A stretch of 64,000 bases of DNA from positions 1 through 64,000 of the forward strand of contig JBOGOC010000045.1 in assembly GCA_050747525.1 (NCBI GenBank), in the 5' to 3' direction. This document shows positions 35,807-45,176 of the stretch, one piece after another (positions within the stretch are counted from its first letter, which is position 1; each line of letters opens with the position of its first letter). Both the position numbers and the translations under genes were made by a program. Source of the stretch: JBOGOC01 sp050747525 (GTDB taxonomy: Bacteria; Acidobacteriota; Polarisedimenticolia; JACPZX01; DASXTC01). The notes beneath the pieces are model-generated. The model was not told the DNA's origin, searched no databases, and saw only the letters and a program-made list of their open reading frames with translations.

Positions 35807-37198
35807 TCACGGCAGTTCCCGCGACTCGGTCCCGCCGACGCCGAGCAGGCGCAGCATGGGGCCCGTCATCATCGTGGTCACCAGGGCCATCAGCACCATC
35901 ATCGCGAAGAGTCCAGGTGAGATCACGCCGAGGTCAAGGCCGATATTCAGGACGATCAGCTCCATCAGGCCGCGCGTGTTCATGAGCGTGCCAAGCGCCG
36001 ACGCCGGGCGCCAGCCCAGCCCGGTGAGGCGGGCCGCAAGGAGCGTGCCTCCGAACTTGCCGAGGGTGGCTACCACGATCAGGAACGAGCACATCAGCCA
36101 TTGATCGGCGCCGGAGAGAAGATCGATCCGGGTTCGCATGCCCGTGAATGCGAAGAAAGCTGGCAAGAGCAGAACGGTGACCACCTGCTCGAGGTGCCGG
36201 CTGAAGGCGCGGGCCATGGAACTTTCGTGAGGGATCACCGCTCCCAGGAGGAAGGCCCCGAAGATGGCGTGGATTCCGATCGCTTCGGTGGTCAGCGCGG
36301 ACAGAAGCAGCGCCACGAAGACCATCCCGGTCGCCGCCTGCGGGATCCGGCCCGATTCCCATCGCGTGATGACGCGGCCGATCAGCGGGCGCGCGATCAG
36401 GAACATGAAACCTATGAAAGCCAGCGACCAGACGGCGACCAGCAGACCCTCGCCCACCTGCGCCTGGGTGACCCCCACGACGAAGGAGAGCAGGCACCAG
36501 GCCGTGACGTCATCGATGGCCGCGCAGCTCAGCGCGATGACGCCCAGCTCGGTTCGCGCCAGGCCACGGTCGGTCAGGATGCGCGCCAGCACCGGAAAGG
36601 CGGTGACCGACATCGCCACCCCCAGGAAGAGAGCGAAGCTGGTGAACGACACGTCGCTGGTGGAAAGACGCGGGTAGAGGCCCAGAGCCAGCAACGCCCC
36701 GAGGATGAACGGGATCAGGATGCTGGCGTGCGAAATCGCCACGGTGGCGTGAGCGCGGTCTTTCAGGAGATCCGCGTTCAGCTCCAGCCCGATGGTGAAC
36801 ATGTAGAGAATCACGCCGATCTGGGCGAGGATGCCGAGGTGAGGGGCGACGGTCGGGGGAAGCACCATTGCCGAGACCTCCGGTCCGAGCAACGATGGTC
36901 CGAGCAGGATCCCAGCGACCACCTCGCCGATCACGGGAGGCTGCCCGATCCAGATGAAGAGCCTGGCGAGGATCTGGCCGGTTACGAGCACCGCCGACAG
37001 CGCCACGAGGACCTGGAGGAGCGCGTCGCCTCGCGAGCCCGCTTCGCCGCTCGGCGGCGAGATCGCCGGCGGCGGCGCGACGAGCGATTCACCCTGGCTG
37101 CGGATGAGCAGGAAAAGGCCTATGGCCACCAGGACCATCAGGCCATAACCGAGCAAAGCCCAGATATGGGCCCGGGGGCTTTCTGCCGCGCCTCTCAT
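35807..37198 (-). CDS. Cation/proton antiporter, CPA2 (KefB-like) membrane domain
   Basis: This 463-residue protein has about 12 membrane segments. Family motifs are visible: IGQPPVIGEVVAGILLGPSL, VILYMFTIGLELN, TAFPVLARILTDRGL, SCAAIDDVTAW (the ID-D transport pair) and HAIFGAFLLGAVIP. LMNTRGLMELIVLNIGLDLG near the end is typical of CPA2. No RCK/TrkA-N domain is present, so it is the short form. It exchanges Na+ or K+ for protons at the inner membrane. It lies 28 bases after the hybrid kinase gene, at the end of the signalling run. Confidence 0.92.
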   Translation of the reverse strand: MRGAAESPRAHIWALLGYGLMVLVAIGLFLLIRSQGESLVAPPPAISPPSGEAGSRGDALLQVLVALSAVLVTGQILARLFIWIGQPPVIGEVVAGILLGPSLLGPEVSAMVLPPTVAPHLGILAQIGVILYMFTIGLELNADLLKDRAHATVAISHASILIPFILGALLALGLYPRLSTSDVSFTSFALFLGVAMSVTAFPVLARILTDRGLARTELGVIALSCAAIDDVTAWCLLSFVVGVTQAQVGEGLLVAVWSLAFIGFMFLIARPLIGRVITRWESGRIPQAATGMVFVALLLSALTTEAIGIHAIFGAFLLGAVIPHESSMARAFSRHLEQVVTVLLLPAFFAFTGMRTRIDLLSGADQWLMCSFLIVVATLGKFGGTLLAARLTGLGWRPASALGTLMNTRGLMELIVLNIGLDLGVISPGLFAMMVLMALVTTMMTGPMLRLLGVGGTESRELP

Positions 37199-37226
37199 CG
37201 AGCGATGAGTCTATCAGGGTAGGGCT

Positions 37227-39200
37227 CTATTGAGTCGCGGCGTGACCATCATGCATGGACACGCTTCCACGGAGGACTTCCCGTATCTTGACTTCGAGCT
37301 GAGTCATGGTGAAGGGCTTCTGCAGAAACGCTGTCTCACTTGACAGGGCACCTTGATGAGACACGATGTCGTGCGGATGCCCTGACATGTAGAGGATGCT
37401 CACCCCCGAGCGTAGTGACTGAATCGCGGCAGCGAGCTCCATGCCGTTCTGACCAGGAAGAATGACGTCGGTCAGCAGAAGATGGATCTCTCCCTGGTGC
37501 CGGCGCGCCATGTCGATGGCTTCGACGGGCCTGCTGGAGGACAGCACCCTGTAGCCGGCTTGTCGGAGGCTGGTACAGAGCAGAGCAAGAACCTCCGACT
37601 CGTCTTCCACCACCAGGATGGTTTCCGTCCCCGTGGGCTGTGGTGAGCTCACCACTGCTTCCGAGACGATCTTCTCCTGGGTGGCGGGAAGATACACCCG
37701 GAAACAGGTTCCCTTCCCCGGCTCACTGCTCACATCGATGGCGCCGCTGTTCTGCTTGACGATGCCGTAGACGGTTGCCAGTCCAAGGCCTGTTCCGCGG
37801 CCGGGCTCCTTGGTCGTGAAGAACGGCTCGAAAATGCGGGGCAGCAGCTCCGGCGGGATACCGACACCGCTGTCTGCCACTTCGAGCAGCAGGTACGGGC
37901 CAGGATTCAGCTCCAGGGTGCGCAGCAGCCGCTCATCATCGAGACGCAGAGCCTCGGTCCTGATGGACAGCCTTCCGCCGCGAGGCATCGCATCACGAGC
38001 ATTGATCACGAGGTTCACGAGAATCTGCTCGACCTGAGTGCGATCCATCTTCACACGTGCCTGCGCGCTGCTGCCCTCGATGACCAGAGAGATATCTTCG
38101 CTGATGAACCGGTGCAGCATGTTCTCCATGTCCGCGAGCAGCCCCGGGACGTCGAGGACCGTCGGACGAATCATCTGCTTGCGACCAAACGCGAGAAGCT
38201 GCCGCGTCAATCCTGCCGCGCGCTCCGCGGACCGCTGGATTTCCTCGACACAGCCCCGGACGGCATCCTGCGGCCGCAGGGTCCTCAGCGCTATCTCGCT
38301 GTAACCCATCACCGCCGTGAGGATGTTGTTGAAATCATGAGCGACGCCACCGGCAAGTCTCCCCAGTGCTTCCAGCTTCTGAGACTGACGCAGCAGGTCT
38401 TCAAGCTCTTTGCGCTCCGTCACATCGTGCAACGCGACAACGGCGCCCTGTCTCTGGCCGTTCTCGTCCATGATGGCCTGACCGCTCACCAGGACCGTCC
38501 TGGCGCGCCCTTTGCGGGGGATGATTCTCAGCTCGCTGTTCTGAACGTGCTCGCCGTTCAAGGCCCGGTAGAGCGGAATCTCCTGGAGGTCGAGCAGAGT
38601 GTTTCGGTCAGGATGGTAGAGGTCATAGTGGGCCGCCCATTCACCGGGGGGGATGGGCTCCTGGGGCAGGCCGTGAAACTCACGTGTCGCCCTGTTGAAG
38701 AGGGTGAGAATGCCGTTGGCGTCACACGCGACGATGCCCGTCTCGAGGCTGTCGAGCACGGCTCGCAGGAAGTGCTGCTCCTTGACCAGCTGGAGCTCCG
38801 CGGCGCGACGGCGCATCTTCTCCTCGGATTCACTGATCGCGCGGCGAATGGCGGGAGCGAGACGAGCGAGATGGCGCTTCAGGACATAGTCGGTCGCCCC
38901 GTTACGCAGACATTCGATGGCGGCATCCTCGCCCAGCATGCCCGAGACAAAGATGAAAGGGACGTCCGGCACCCGGCCTCTGGCGATTTCAGCGGCGGAA
39001 GTCCCGTCGAAGGACGGCAGTGAAAAGTCGGAGAGAATGAGATCGAACAGGGTCTGGTCGAGCTGGGCGACGAAATCCTCGCGCGTCGAGACCGCCTCCA
39101 TCCGAAAGTCCAGGCCATCCGACTCGAGCACAGCCTGAACCAGCTCGACGTCTCGCGGGTCGTCCTCAAGATGAAGAATGTGCAGCCGATTGGCCGTCAT
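37227..39200 (-). CDS. Hybrid histidine kinase (REC-PAS-HisKA-HATPase-REC)
   Basis: This 657-residue soluble protein has an N-terminal receiver (acceptor D58 in LILSDFS) and a PAS domain at about 145-265. HisKA carries GGVAHDFNN with phospho-acceptor H288, and HATPase_c has the N box VNLVINARDAM and G boxes SGVGIP and GTGLGLA. A C-terminal receiver follows (ILVVEDE, LLLTDVILPG). All key residues are present. Two receivers flanking a kinase suggest a cytosolic integrator taking phosphate from the neighbouring kinase. It lies 18 bases after the receiver gene at 39219 and shares its operon. Confidence 0.93.
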   Translation of the reverse strand: MTANRLHILHLEDDPRDVELVQAVLESDGLDFRMEAVSTREDFVAQLDQTLFDLILSDFSLPSFDGTSAAEIARGRVPDVPFIFVSGMLGEDAAIECLRNGATDYVLKRHLARLAPAIRRAISESEEKMRRRAAELQLVKEQHFLRAVLDSLETGIVACDANGILTLFNRATREFHGLPQEPIPPGEWAAHYDLYHPDRNTLLDLQEIPLYRALNGEHVQNSELRIIPRKGRARTVLVSGQAIMDENGQRQGAVVALHDVTERKELEDLLRQSQKLEALGRLAGGVAHDFNNILTAVMGYSEIALRTLRPQDAVRGCVEEIQRSAERAAGLTRQLLAFGRKQMIRPTVLDVPGLLADMENMLHRFISEDISLVIEGSSAQARVKMDRTQVEQILVNLVINARDAMPRGGRLSIRTEALRLDDERLLRTLELNPGPYLLLEVADSGVGIPPELLPRIFEPFFTTKEPGRGTGLGLATVYGIVKQNSGAIDVSSEPGKGTCFRVYLPATQEKIVSEAVVSSPQPTGTETILVVEDESEVLALLCTSLRQAGYRVLSSSRPVEAIDMARRHQGEIHLLLTDVILPGQNGMELAAAIQSLRSGVSILYMSGHPHDIVSHQGALSSETAFLQKPFTMTQLEVKIREVLRGSVSMHDGHAATQ

Positions 39201-39218
39201 GGATGATCCGGGCCCCGG

Positions 39219-39659
39219 TCAGGCCGGCCGACCGCCCATGGGGGGCGGCTCGTTGATGACGGCCCAGAAGAGGCCCATGTGGGTGACGGTGGATACGAAC
39301 TCCTCGAAGACCACCGGCTTCACGACATAGGCGTTGGCGCCCAGCCTGTATCCCTCCACAAGGTCCCGTTCCTCTCTCGAGGATGTGAGCATCACGATGG
39401 GCAGCCCTCTGAGGGATTCCTCCTTCCGGATGCGCTGGAGAACCTGCAGCCCGTCCAGCTTTGGCATCTTGATGTCGAGCAGGACAACGGCCGGGCTGCC
39501 TCGCTCGAGCCGGGTTTCCAGGAGATACTCGAGAACCTCGACGCCGTCGTGGCACACGTGAACCTCGTTGGCAAGGTTGAGCTGGGCCAGCGCTGCCAGG
39601 GTGAGTTCGACGTCTTTTGGGTCGTCCTCCGCGAGAAGAATTTTTTTCAGCGGTGTCAC
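39219..39659 (-). CDS. Single-domain response regulator (Rcp1-like)
   Basis: This 146-residue protein is only a receiver. The acidic pocket EDDPKDVELT is at 11-20, the phospho-acceptor D62 lies in VVLLDIKMPKLDG, the Thr is in VMLTSS and the Lys in YVVKPV. There is no output domain, as in Rcp1-type shuttles next to kinases. Its ATG overlaps the stop of the membrane kinase by 4 bases, so it is probably that kinase's direct partner. Confidence 0.93.
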   Translation of the reverse strand: MTPLKKILLAEDDPKDVELTLAALAQLNLANEVHVCHDGVEVLEYLLETRLERGSPAVVLLDIKMPKLDGLQVLQRIRKEESLRGLPIVMLTSSREERDLVEGYRLGANAYVVKPVVFEEFVSTVTHMGLFWAVINEPPPMGGRPA

Positions 39660-40954
39660 GCAGCCCCTCCCGGATTTGGCAGCGAGAAGTAGAAGGTGGC
39701 CCCACGCCCCGTCTCACCCTCGGCCCAGGTTCTTCCTCCATGCCTGTCGATGATCCGCCTGACGTTGGCCAGGCCGATCCCTGTCCCCTCGAACTCATCG
39801 GCCCGATGCAACCGCTGGAAGACACCGAACAGCTTGTCGATGTACTGCATGTCGAAGCCGACTCCGTTGTCGCGGATCCAGACGACAATCTCCCTCGAGC
39901 GGCGCTCTGTCCCCACATGAATGGTGGCGTCGTCGCGCGTGCGCGTGTACTTCATCGCATTCGAAAGGAGGTTCACGAACACGAGACGCAGCATGGCCGG
40001 ATCGGCGCGGACGACCGGCAGGGGCTCGATGCGCCAGTCGATTCGCCTCCCGGCCGCCTGTTGCTGAAGCTCCTGCTGCACGTGAACGACCATCGGCTGC
40101 AGAGGCACGTCGGAGCGAGTCAGATCGACTCGTGCCATTCTCGAAAAGACCAGGAGATCGTCGATGAGGTTGCCCATGTGGACCGCGGACTCCAGGATGG
40201 CCTCCACGAAGCGACGACTCCTGGTGTCGGTATTCAAAGCGGGCTGCGTCTTGAGCAGTGAAGCGAAGCCGCCCATGTGCCTGAGGGGGGCGCGAAGGTC
40301 GTGGGATACGGAGTAGCTGAAGGCCTCCAGCTCCTGTCGAGCCGCCTCGACGCGCGTTTGACGCTCCGCGATGCTCCTCATCTCCTTTCGACCCTGGATG
40401 ATCGACAAAATGAGAAAGGCATCCTCGAACAAGACCCAGCCGGCGTGTTCCAGCCATCTCCAGGAAGCCGGCATGATGATCCCGTAAACCGATTGGGGCC
40501 AGTACAGTCCCCGGAGGAAATGGTCCAGGGCGACCACGCATGAGGCAGAAAGAAGCACAGGGACGTCCCGGTAGAATGCCAGGAAGGCAAGTGAGCCGAA
40601 GACATGAAAATGGGTCTCGATGCGCCCTCCGGTCAGGTGGATCAGCAACGCGGACGTCAGGACCTGTCCAATCGCTATGGCGTGGCGGGTCGACGTTCGG
40701 CCGGGTTGGATGAGGGCCAGAGTGACGGGGACGGCGCTGATGAGACCGCCCAGTATGATGGCGGCCCAGACATGGATGTGCGTTTCGCTCGTGGTCCCGA
40801 TCCAGGTCCTTGGTGAGATCCACAAGGCTGCGACGATCCCGCCGAGCCACTGGAACACCATCAGACCGGCGAACATCCGGTCGGTTCTGATCCACAGGGT
40901 CTTCAGGTCTTCATGAAAGAGCTCGGACGCTCGTCGAGTCAGGTCGACGGTCAT
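39656..40954 (-). CDS. Membrane histidine kinase
   Basis: This 432-residue protein has about five membrane segments in residues 28-190, including GGRIETHFHVFGSLAFLAFY with two His facing the membrane, a segment seen in a family of uncharacterised sensor kinases. HisKA follows with SYSVSHDLRAPLRHM (H218). The HATPase domain has NLLSNAMKYT, RDNGVGFDMQY and GTGIGLANVRRI. The signal is unknown; the His-rich helix pair could bind a metal or haem, which is inference. Both ends overlap neighbours by 4 bases (ATGA). Confidence 0.93.
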   Translation of the reverse strand: MTVDLTRRASELFHEDLKTLWIRTDRMFAGLMVFQWLGGIVAALWISPRTWIGTTSETHIHVWAAIILGGLISAVPVTLALIQPGRTSTRHAIAIGQVLTSALLIHLTGGRIETHFHVFGSLAFLAFYRDVPVLLSASCVVALDHFLRGLYWPQSVYGIIMPASWRWLEHAGWVLFEDAFLILSIIQGRKEMRSIAERQTRVEAARQELEAFSYSVSHDLRAPLRHMGGFASLLKTQPALNTDTRSRRFVEAILESAVHMGNLIDDLLVFSRMARVDLTRSDVPLQPMVVHVQQELQQQAAGRRIDWRIEPLPVVRADPAMLRLVFVNLLSNAMKYTRTRDDATIHVGTERRSREIVVWIRDNGVGFDMQYIDKLFGVFQRLHRADEFEGTGIGLANVRRIIDRHGGRTWAEGETGRGATFYFSLPNPGGAA

Positions 40955-41550
40955 GAGTCACGTCTCTCGATCGGTCTCCGGTCGAAGAGGGGGCATCCAT
41001 AGACCGGCGCCTGGCTGCGTGCATCGGAAGCGGACAGGATCAGCGAGAGAACGCTGTCACGCCCGATGTTGGCCCCCTGCTCGCCCCGGGCGCGTGTGAT
41101 CCCGCCGGAGAACATCAGGCGTCCGTCGTTTCCATAGAGCAGGACATGCCCTGAAGTGGAGGCGCCAAATCGAGATGCTTCGATGCTGCCTTCGTCCAGA
41201 ACCGTGATGACGCCAGCCAGCCGGTTGGCGCTTTCCCACAGGTCGGTGCGGGTCCAATCCTCATTCACGCCGGAAGGCTTGATGAACAGCACGTAGGCGG
41301 TCACCAGATCCTGGCCACGCGTCATGATGTTGGCGAGCTCGTTGAGGCTGGCTCTCGAGCAGGGACAGTGCGGGTGAGCGACCATGACAAGAGTGGGGCG
41401 GCTGCTCGATCGTGACAGGGACGTCCCCTCGGGCCACCGGGGCGGGGATGGATGGAAGGCGCCCGCCTTGAGCCCGTAATTCGTGAGCACGATGAACCCG
41501 CAGGCGACCGCCAGGATCCAGAGGGCCAGAATGCCCTGTAACCGTTGCAT
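40951..41550 (-). CDS. RedB-like thioredoxin-fold membrane protein
   Basis: This 199-residue protein has one N-terminal membrane anchor (ILALWILAVACGFIVLTNYG). The periplasmic part has VMVAHPHCPCSRASLNELA with C62 and C64, the CxC motif of RedB-type proteins in place of CxxC, then YVLFIKPSG and GHVLLYGNDGRLMFSGGIT, the thioredoxin-fold strands. It may reduce or sense thiols. It is first in the five-gene signalling run and overlaps the kinase start by 4 bases, which suggests a redox input to that kinase. Confidence 0.8.
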   Translation of the reverse strand: MQRLQGILALWILAVACGFIVLTNYGLKAGAFHPSPPRWPEGTSLSRSSSRPTLVMVAHPHCPCSRASLNELANIMTRGQDLVTAYVLFIKPSGVNEDWTRTDLWESANRLAGVITVLDEGSIEASRFGASTSGHVLLYGNDGRLMFSGGITRARGEQGANIGRDSVLSLILSASDARSQAPVYGCPLFDRRPIERRDS

Positions 41551-41875
41551 CCAACTCGCCCCACGACTTCACGGACAAACCCGACAAAGGGAGACCAGCA
41601 TCCAGGAATCAGGTTCAATATGGGGAGGGTCGGGAGAGTGTCAAGCAGGACATCATCGCTAAGTCATAGAGGGGCCTGAGTGATACATCCACCGCCAGGC
41701 TCGCACCAGTTGGGCGCGAAGGCTGTGTGATGCGCCTTGGTGCAGGAGTTCTGGTCAGCATTCGCTCACGCACACTTCATGAGTGCAGTTGTGGCACGGC
41801 TTGCGGTCGCAAGCGGCCTGGCTGGACGCGAAATAGCCGCTGCTGCCCCTATCGCCAGCTCCCGGACAGGGCCCG
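41551..41875. other. Region without a supported gene
   Basis: About 325 bases between the RedB-like gene (minus) and a small plus-strand gene. The minus strand from 41890 to 41755 could encode a Cys-rich tail (KPCHNCTHEVCVSEC-stop) with good third-position GC, but no start is visible. Promoters for the minus-strand signalling run should lie here. Confidence 0.4.
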
Positions 41876-42145
41876 GTGGCCGTCCGGCGAGCCATCGGCA
41901 ATCCGGGCACGCCGGCCAGGTTTCTCGACCACATCGCCTCGAAGAAGGACGACGTCGCCATCGGGGTGACGACCTTCCTCAAACGCCAGGGCTCCACGAC
42001 CGCGCCCGACTTCAAGAAACAGTTCAAGCAGATTGCGACGTTCGTGAAGCAGGGCCGTTACCCGACCGGCCCCGAGGTGGTTTTCTGGGAAGCGGACGCA
42101 AAGCTGGTCAAGAAAGGAACCAAGAAGCCGGTCACCGCGTGGTAG
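41876..42145 (+). CDS. Small Lys-rich protein of unknown function
   Basis: The frame gives up to 89 residues with GTG as first possible start and no clear ribosome site. The part from FLDHIASKKDDVAIGVTTFL through DFKKQFKQIATFVKQGRYPT to the end has strong GC third-position bias and looks coding. The N-terminal dozen residues may not be real. There is no signal or membrane segment. I do not recognise a family. Confidence 0.45.
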   Translation: MAVRRAIGNPGTPARFLDHIASKKDDVAIGVTTFLKRQGSTTAPDFKKQFKQIATFVKQGRYPTGPEVVFWEADAKLVKKGTKKPVTAW

Positions 42146-42162
42146 TCACCGCAGCTTGTTGA

Positions 42163-42768
42163 CTAGCGACTTCCGAGCCGGAAGGCGACTCCTGCCCGTG
42201 CAATGAGAGGGTCCACTCCGAAGTCACCGGAGGTGTCGGAGTCAAGGTCCAGCGACAGCCACCTCAGCCCGGTCGTTATCGCAAGAGTCTTTCCGATATT
42301 GATGTCGAAGCCCATGGCGACGCCGATGCCGAACTCGCTGTCCACCTCCGCGGAGCCTCCAGCCCGCAGCTCGATGTCGTCCCAGTCCACGAACGCGACG
42401 ATGGGAGCGAACCAGAAATCGGTCTTTTCCCGATCCGCATCTATCGGGTGAAAGTTGACGGCCCCCGTCCACATGCCCGTCTCGACCTCGCCCAGCGTGT
42501 CTCCACCGAACTCGATGTCCTGCTCCGCCTGGAGGTAGCTCACTTCGAGGCCGATCAGCCTGTTGACGCGCCACTCCACGCCTGCTTCCCATCCCAGCTC
42601 ATCGGTCACCTCGATGGAGTCGGTGATCGCGTCGATGTCCGCGTCGTCGTCCGCCAGAGGGTAGACATAGTTCGCCGTCGCGAACAATTTGATCACATGG
42701 TCCTGGGCCAACGCTGGCTGCACCGTGAGAAGGATCCCTGCCGCGAGCCGGAACGCCGTGATCTTCAT
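42163..42768 (-). CDS. OmpW-like outer-membrane beta-barrel protein
   Basis: This 201-residue protein starts at the ATG preceded by GAGAGGAGG; an upstream ATG at 42882 lacks a site. A signal peptide (MKITAFRLAAGILLTVQPAL, cut near ALA-QD) is followed by alternating hydrophobic strands: KLFATANYVYP, WEAGVEWRVNRLIGLEVSYL, DFWFAPIVAFVDW and GIGVAMGFDINIG. The last strand ends in ARAGVAFRLGSR. OmpW-type eight-strand barrel is likely. The cargo is unknown. Confidence 0.78.
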   Translation of the reverse strand: MKITAFRLAAGILLTVQPALAQDHVIKLFATANYVYPLADDDADIDAITDSIEVTDELGWEAGVEWRVNRLIGLEVSYLQAEQDIEFGGDTLGEVETGMWTGAVNFHPIDADREKTDFWFAPIVAFVDWDDIELRAGGSAEVDSEFGIGVAMGFDINIGKTLAITTGLRWLSLDLDSDTSGDFGVDPLIARAGVAFRLGSR

Positions 42769-42955
42769 GAGCGCCTCCTCTCGTTTTCGAGGCGGCTTCG
42801 GCGCCGCCTGATGGACACGGGGGTGCTCATGCCATCGTAGGCCCGGCCACTGCAGCGTGAGCGAGAGTGGGGATTCTCTCACTCGCGCCCTGGAACGGAA
42901 AGCCTCTGAAAGTCAGCACCGGATCGATGGAATTCGTGATCGGCGCTTCGCCGCC

Positions 42956-43831
42956 TCAGGACCTCAGGATCGGCCGCGTCAGGCAGGTGGGGCCTCCCGA
43001 CCCCTTCCTGCAGATCTCGTCGCCGGCGAACACCTCGACCTGCGCGCCCGCCTTCTCGAGGCGCTCGCGCGTGACGGGGTTGCCGTCGAGCATGAGGCAG
43101 CGGCGCGGGCCGAGCGCCAGGACGTTGCATCCCATGCTCTCGAACTCTTCGTCGGGCACCTCGACGAGGTCGAGCCCGCGCGATACCAGCAGCTCACGGA
43201 AGGGGACCGGCATCAGAGGGGAGTAGACGAGCGCCAGGTCGCGATCGATCGGGCTGAGGATCGACATCAGGTGGAACACGTCGGCGGGTCCGCGCCAGTG
43301 CGGGAGCGGGGCCACGACGACGTCGACCGTCCTGCCGAGGATCTCCCGAAGCTGGCGGATCCCCTCGTCGTTGGTGCGGTAGCCGCGGCCTACGGCCAGC
43401 GTCGTCGCGTCGAGCCAGACGACGTCGCCCCCTTCGACCTTGCCGTCTCCGGTGATGGCGCCGGCCACGGGGACTCCGAACGCCTCGAAGGCCCTGCCCT
43501 GGACCCCCGGCTCGGTCGAACGCGCCGCCTTGCCCATGTGGCACAGGATCATCCCCCGGTCCGAGGCGATGGAGGCATCGCGCACGTAGATGGAGTCGAG
43601 ACCGGTGGCATCGTCGGCTGGCAGCCAGTGAATGCGGGCTCCCGCCGACTCGATCAGCGACGCGAAGCGATCGTACTCGGCGGTGGCGCGCTCCGTGTCT
43701 GGCGGCGCCAGGTAGTTCAGCCCCCGCCATGCCGAGGCCACCGTCGCCGCGTCGCGGAAGGCATCCCGGGCATGCTTCAGCACGACGCTCTGCAGCGCAC
43801 CGACGTCGGACTGCCCGGCCCGGCTCATCAT
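42956..43831 (-). CDS. Amidinohydrolase/amidinotransferase family (DDAH-like)
   Basis: This 291-residue protein has the family's pentein motifs in order: DSIYVRDASI, VEGGDVVWLD (EGGD), ADVFHLMSIL with the catalytic His, GCNVLALGPRRCLMLDGNP, and C283 in GGPTCLTRP, the nucleophile. These fit dimethylarginine dimethylaminohydrolases, which give citrulline and an amine, although arginine deiminase or amidinotransferase activity is possible. The start (ATGATG) overlaps the stop of the APC transporter by 4 bases, pointing to an imported guanidino substrate. Confidence 0.88.
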   Translation of the reverse strand: MMSRAGQSDVGALQSVVLKHARDAFRDAATVASAWRGLNYLAPPDTERATAEYDRFASLIESAGARIHWLPADDATGLDSIYVRDASIASDRGMILCHMGKAARSTEPGVQGRAFEAFGVPVAGAITGDGKVEGGDVVWLDATTLAVGRGYRTNDEGIRQLREILGRTVDVVVAPLPHWRGPADVFHLMSILSPIDRDLALVYSPLMPVPFRELLVSRGLDLVEVPDEEFESMGCNVLALGPRRCLMLDGNPVTRERLEKAGAQVEVFAGDEICRKGSGGPTCLTRPILRS

Positions 43832-45132
43832 GCGGCTCGGGCCTGCAGGCGTTTCATCCGCATGTAGACGGGGATGCCTGCGGCGAGCAGGAGCAGGCCC
43901 CACCCGACCGCCTCTCCCCCCGCGCCGACCACGGCCCAGATCGAGTACAGGAAGGCCGTCACCGCCACCAGGAGGAACAGCAACGGGAAGGCGTTACCGG
44001 CGCCCCGCCGCTCGCGCAGCGTGATGACCATCTCCGCCAGGGTGGAGAACAGGTAGGGGACCAGACAGCAGAAGGTCGCCAGCAGGATCACGAAACTGAA
44101 CAGCGGCACCAGCGCGCGGGTGTAGTTCATCCCGATCAAGAGGGTGACCAGCGCGCTCGAGACGACCAGACCCGTGACGGGCGTCCCGTTGCCCGACACC
44201 TGGGCGAAGCGGGCCGGAAAGAGGCCGTCGCGCGCCGTCGCCAGCGGGAGCTGGCCCTGCAGCAGGATCCAGCCGTTGAGCGCGCCGAAGCACGAGATCG
44301 CTGCGCCCGCGGCGACCAGATCGCCGGCCCAGGCGCCCCACATCAGCGAAGCGGCCTCGGCGAAGGGCGCGTCGCTGACCGAAAGCCGGGCGGTGTCCAT
44401 GACTCCCATGACGGCCGTCGTGCTGGCCACGTAGAGGATGGCGGTCGCCACCGTGCCGATCAAGGTGGCGCGCGGGATCGTGCGGCGAGGCTCCACCACG
44501 TCCTGAGCGGGGATGGTGGCCGACTCGAGGCCGAGGAAGGCCCACAGAGTGAGGGTCACCGCTGCGGTCGTCGAGCTCACGGGGTGACTGGCGACGGCAT
44601 CGGTCGGCTCGAGGTTGGAGGTGTCGAGGTGCGCGAGCCCGAACAGGCCGATGGCGACAAGAGGCACGATCTTGAGCGCCGTCGTGATCACCTGCACGTG
44701 CCCCCCCGCGCGCACGCCCCATGCGTTGACGCCGGTCAGCAGCCAGATCGCCCCGAGCGCCACCAGCGCCGCCCCGACGCGGTCGCGCGACAACGATGGG
44801 GCGAAGCGGGTGAGGTAGCTGACGAACGCCACCGCGATGGCGGCGTTGGTGGCGAGCGTCGAAATCCAGTACCCCCAGCCGACCAGGAAGCCGGGGAAGT
44901 CACCGAACACGAGGCGCGTGTAGGCGTAGGGGCCGCCCGCGCCGGGCACCCTGCGCGCGAGGCGGCTGAACACCACCGCCAGAGCCACGGCGCCCGCCGA
45001 GGTGATGACCCATGCGAGGATGCTGATGCTCCCGTAGGGAGCCAGCGACGACGGCAAAAGGAAGATGCCGGAGCCGATCATGTTGCCGGCTACCAGCGAA
45101 ACGCACATCCACAGACCGAGTTTTCCCTTCAC
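43828..45132 (-). CDS. APC superfamily amino-acid transporter (AdiC-like)
   Basis: This 434-residue protein has 12 predicted helices. Helix 1 carries the APC signature NMIGSGIFLLPSSLAPYG (the unwound GSGIF substrate site) and helix 2-3 has RVPGAGGPYAYTRLVFG. LWAFLGLESATIPAQDVVEP is the helix 6 region of arginine/agmatine-type exchangers. It is an inner-membrane exchanger or proton symporter for a cationic or neutral amino acid. It is translationally coupled to the DDAH-like gene downstream. Confidence 0.92.
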   Translation of the reverse strand: MKGKLGLWMCVSLVAGNMIGSGIFLLPSSLAPYGSISILAWVITSAGAVALAVVFSRLARRVPGAGGPYAYTRLVFGDFPGFLVGWGYWISTLATNAAIAVAFVSYLTRFAPSLSRDRVGAALVALGAIWLLTGVNAWGVRAGGHVQVITTALKIVPLVAIGLFGLAHLDTSNLEPTDAVASHPVSSTTAAVTLTLWAFLGLESATIPAQDVVEPRRTIPRATLIGTVATAILYVASTTAVMGVMDTARLSVSDAPFAEAASLMWGAWAGDLVAAGAAISCFGALNGWILLQGQLPLATARDGLFPARFAQVSGNGTPVTGLVVSSALVTLLIGMNYTRALVPLFSFVILLATFCCLVPYLFSTLAEMVITLRERRGAGNAFPLLFLLVAVTAFLYSIWAVVGAGGEAVGWGLLLLAAGIPVYMRMKRLQARAA

Positions 45133-45176
45133 GCGGTCGTCATTGTACGACAGGGCGTGAGCCAGGGGACAGTCGT

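Noticed and set aside
41755..42027. Minus-strand Cys-rich frame
   Set aside because: The Cys-rich last 30 residues look plausible, but the rest is antisense to a better plus-strand frame and no start is visible.
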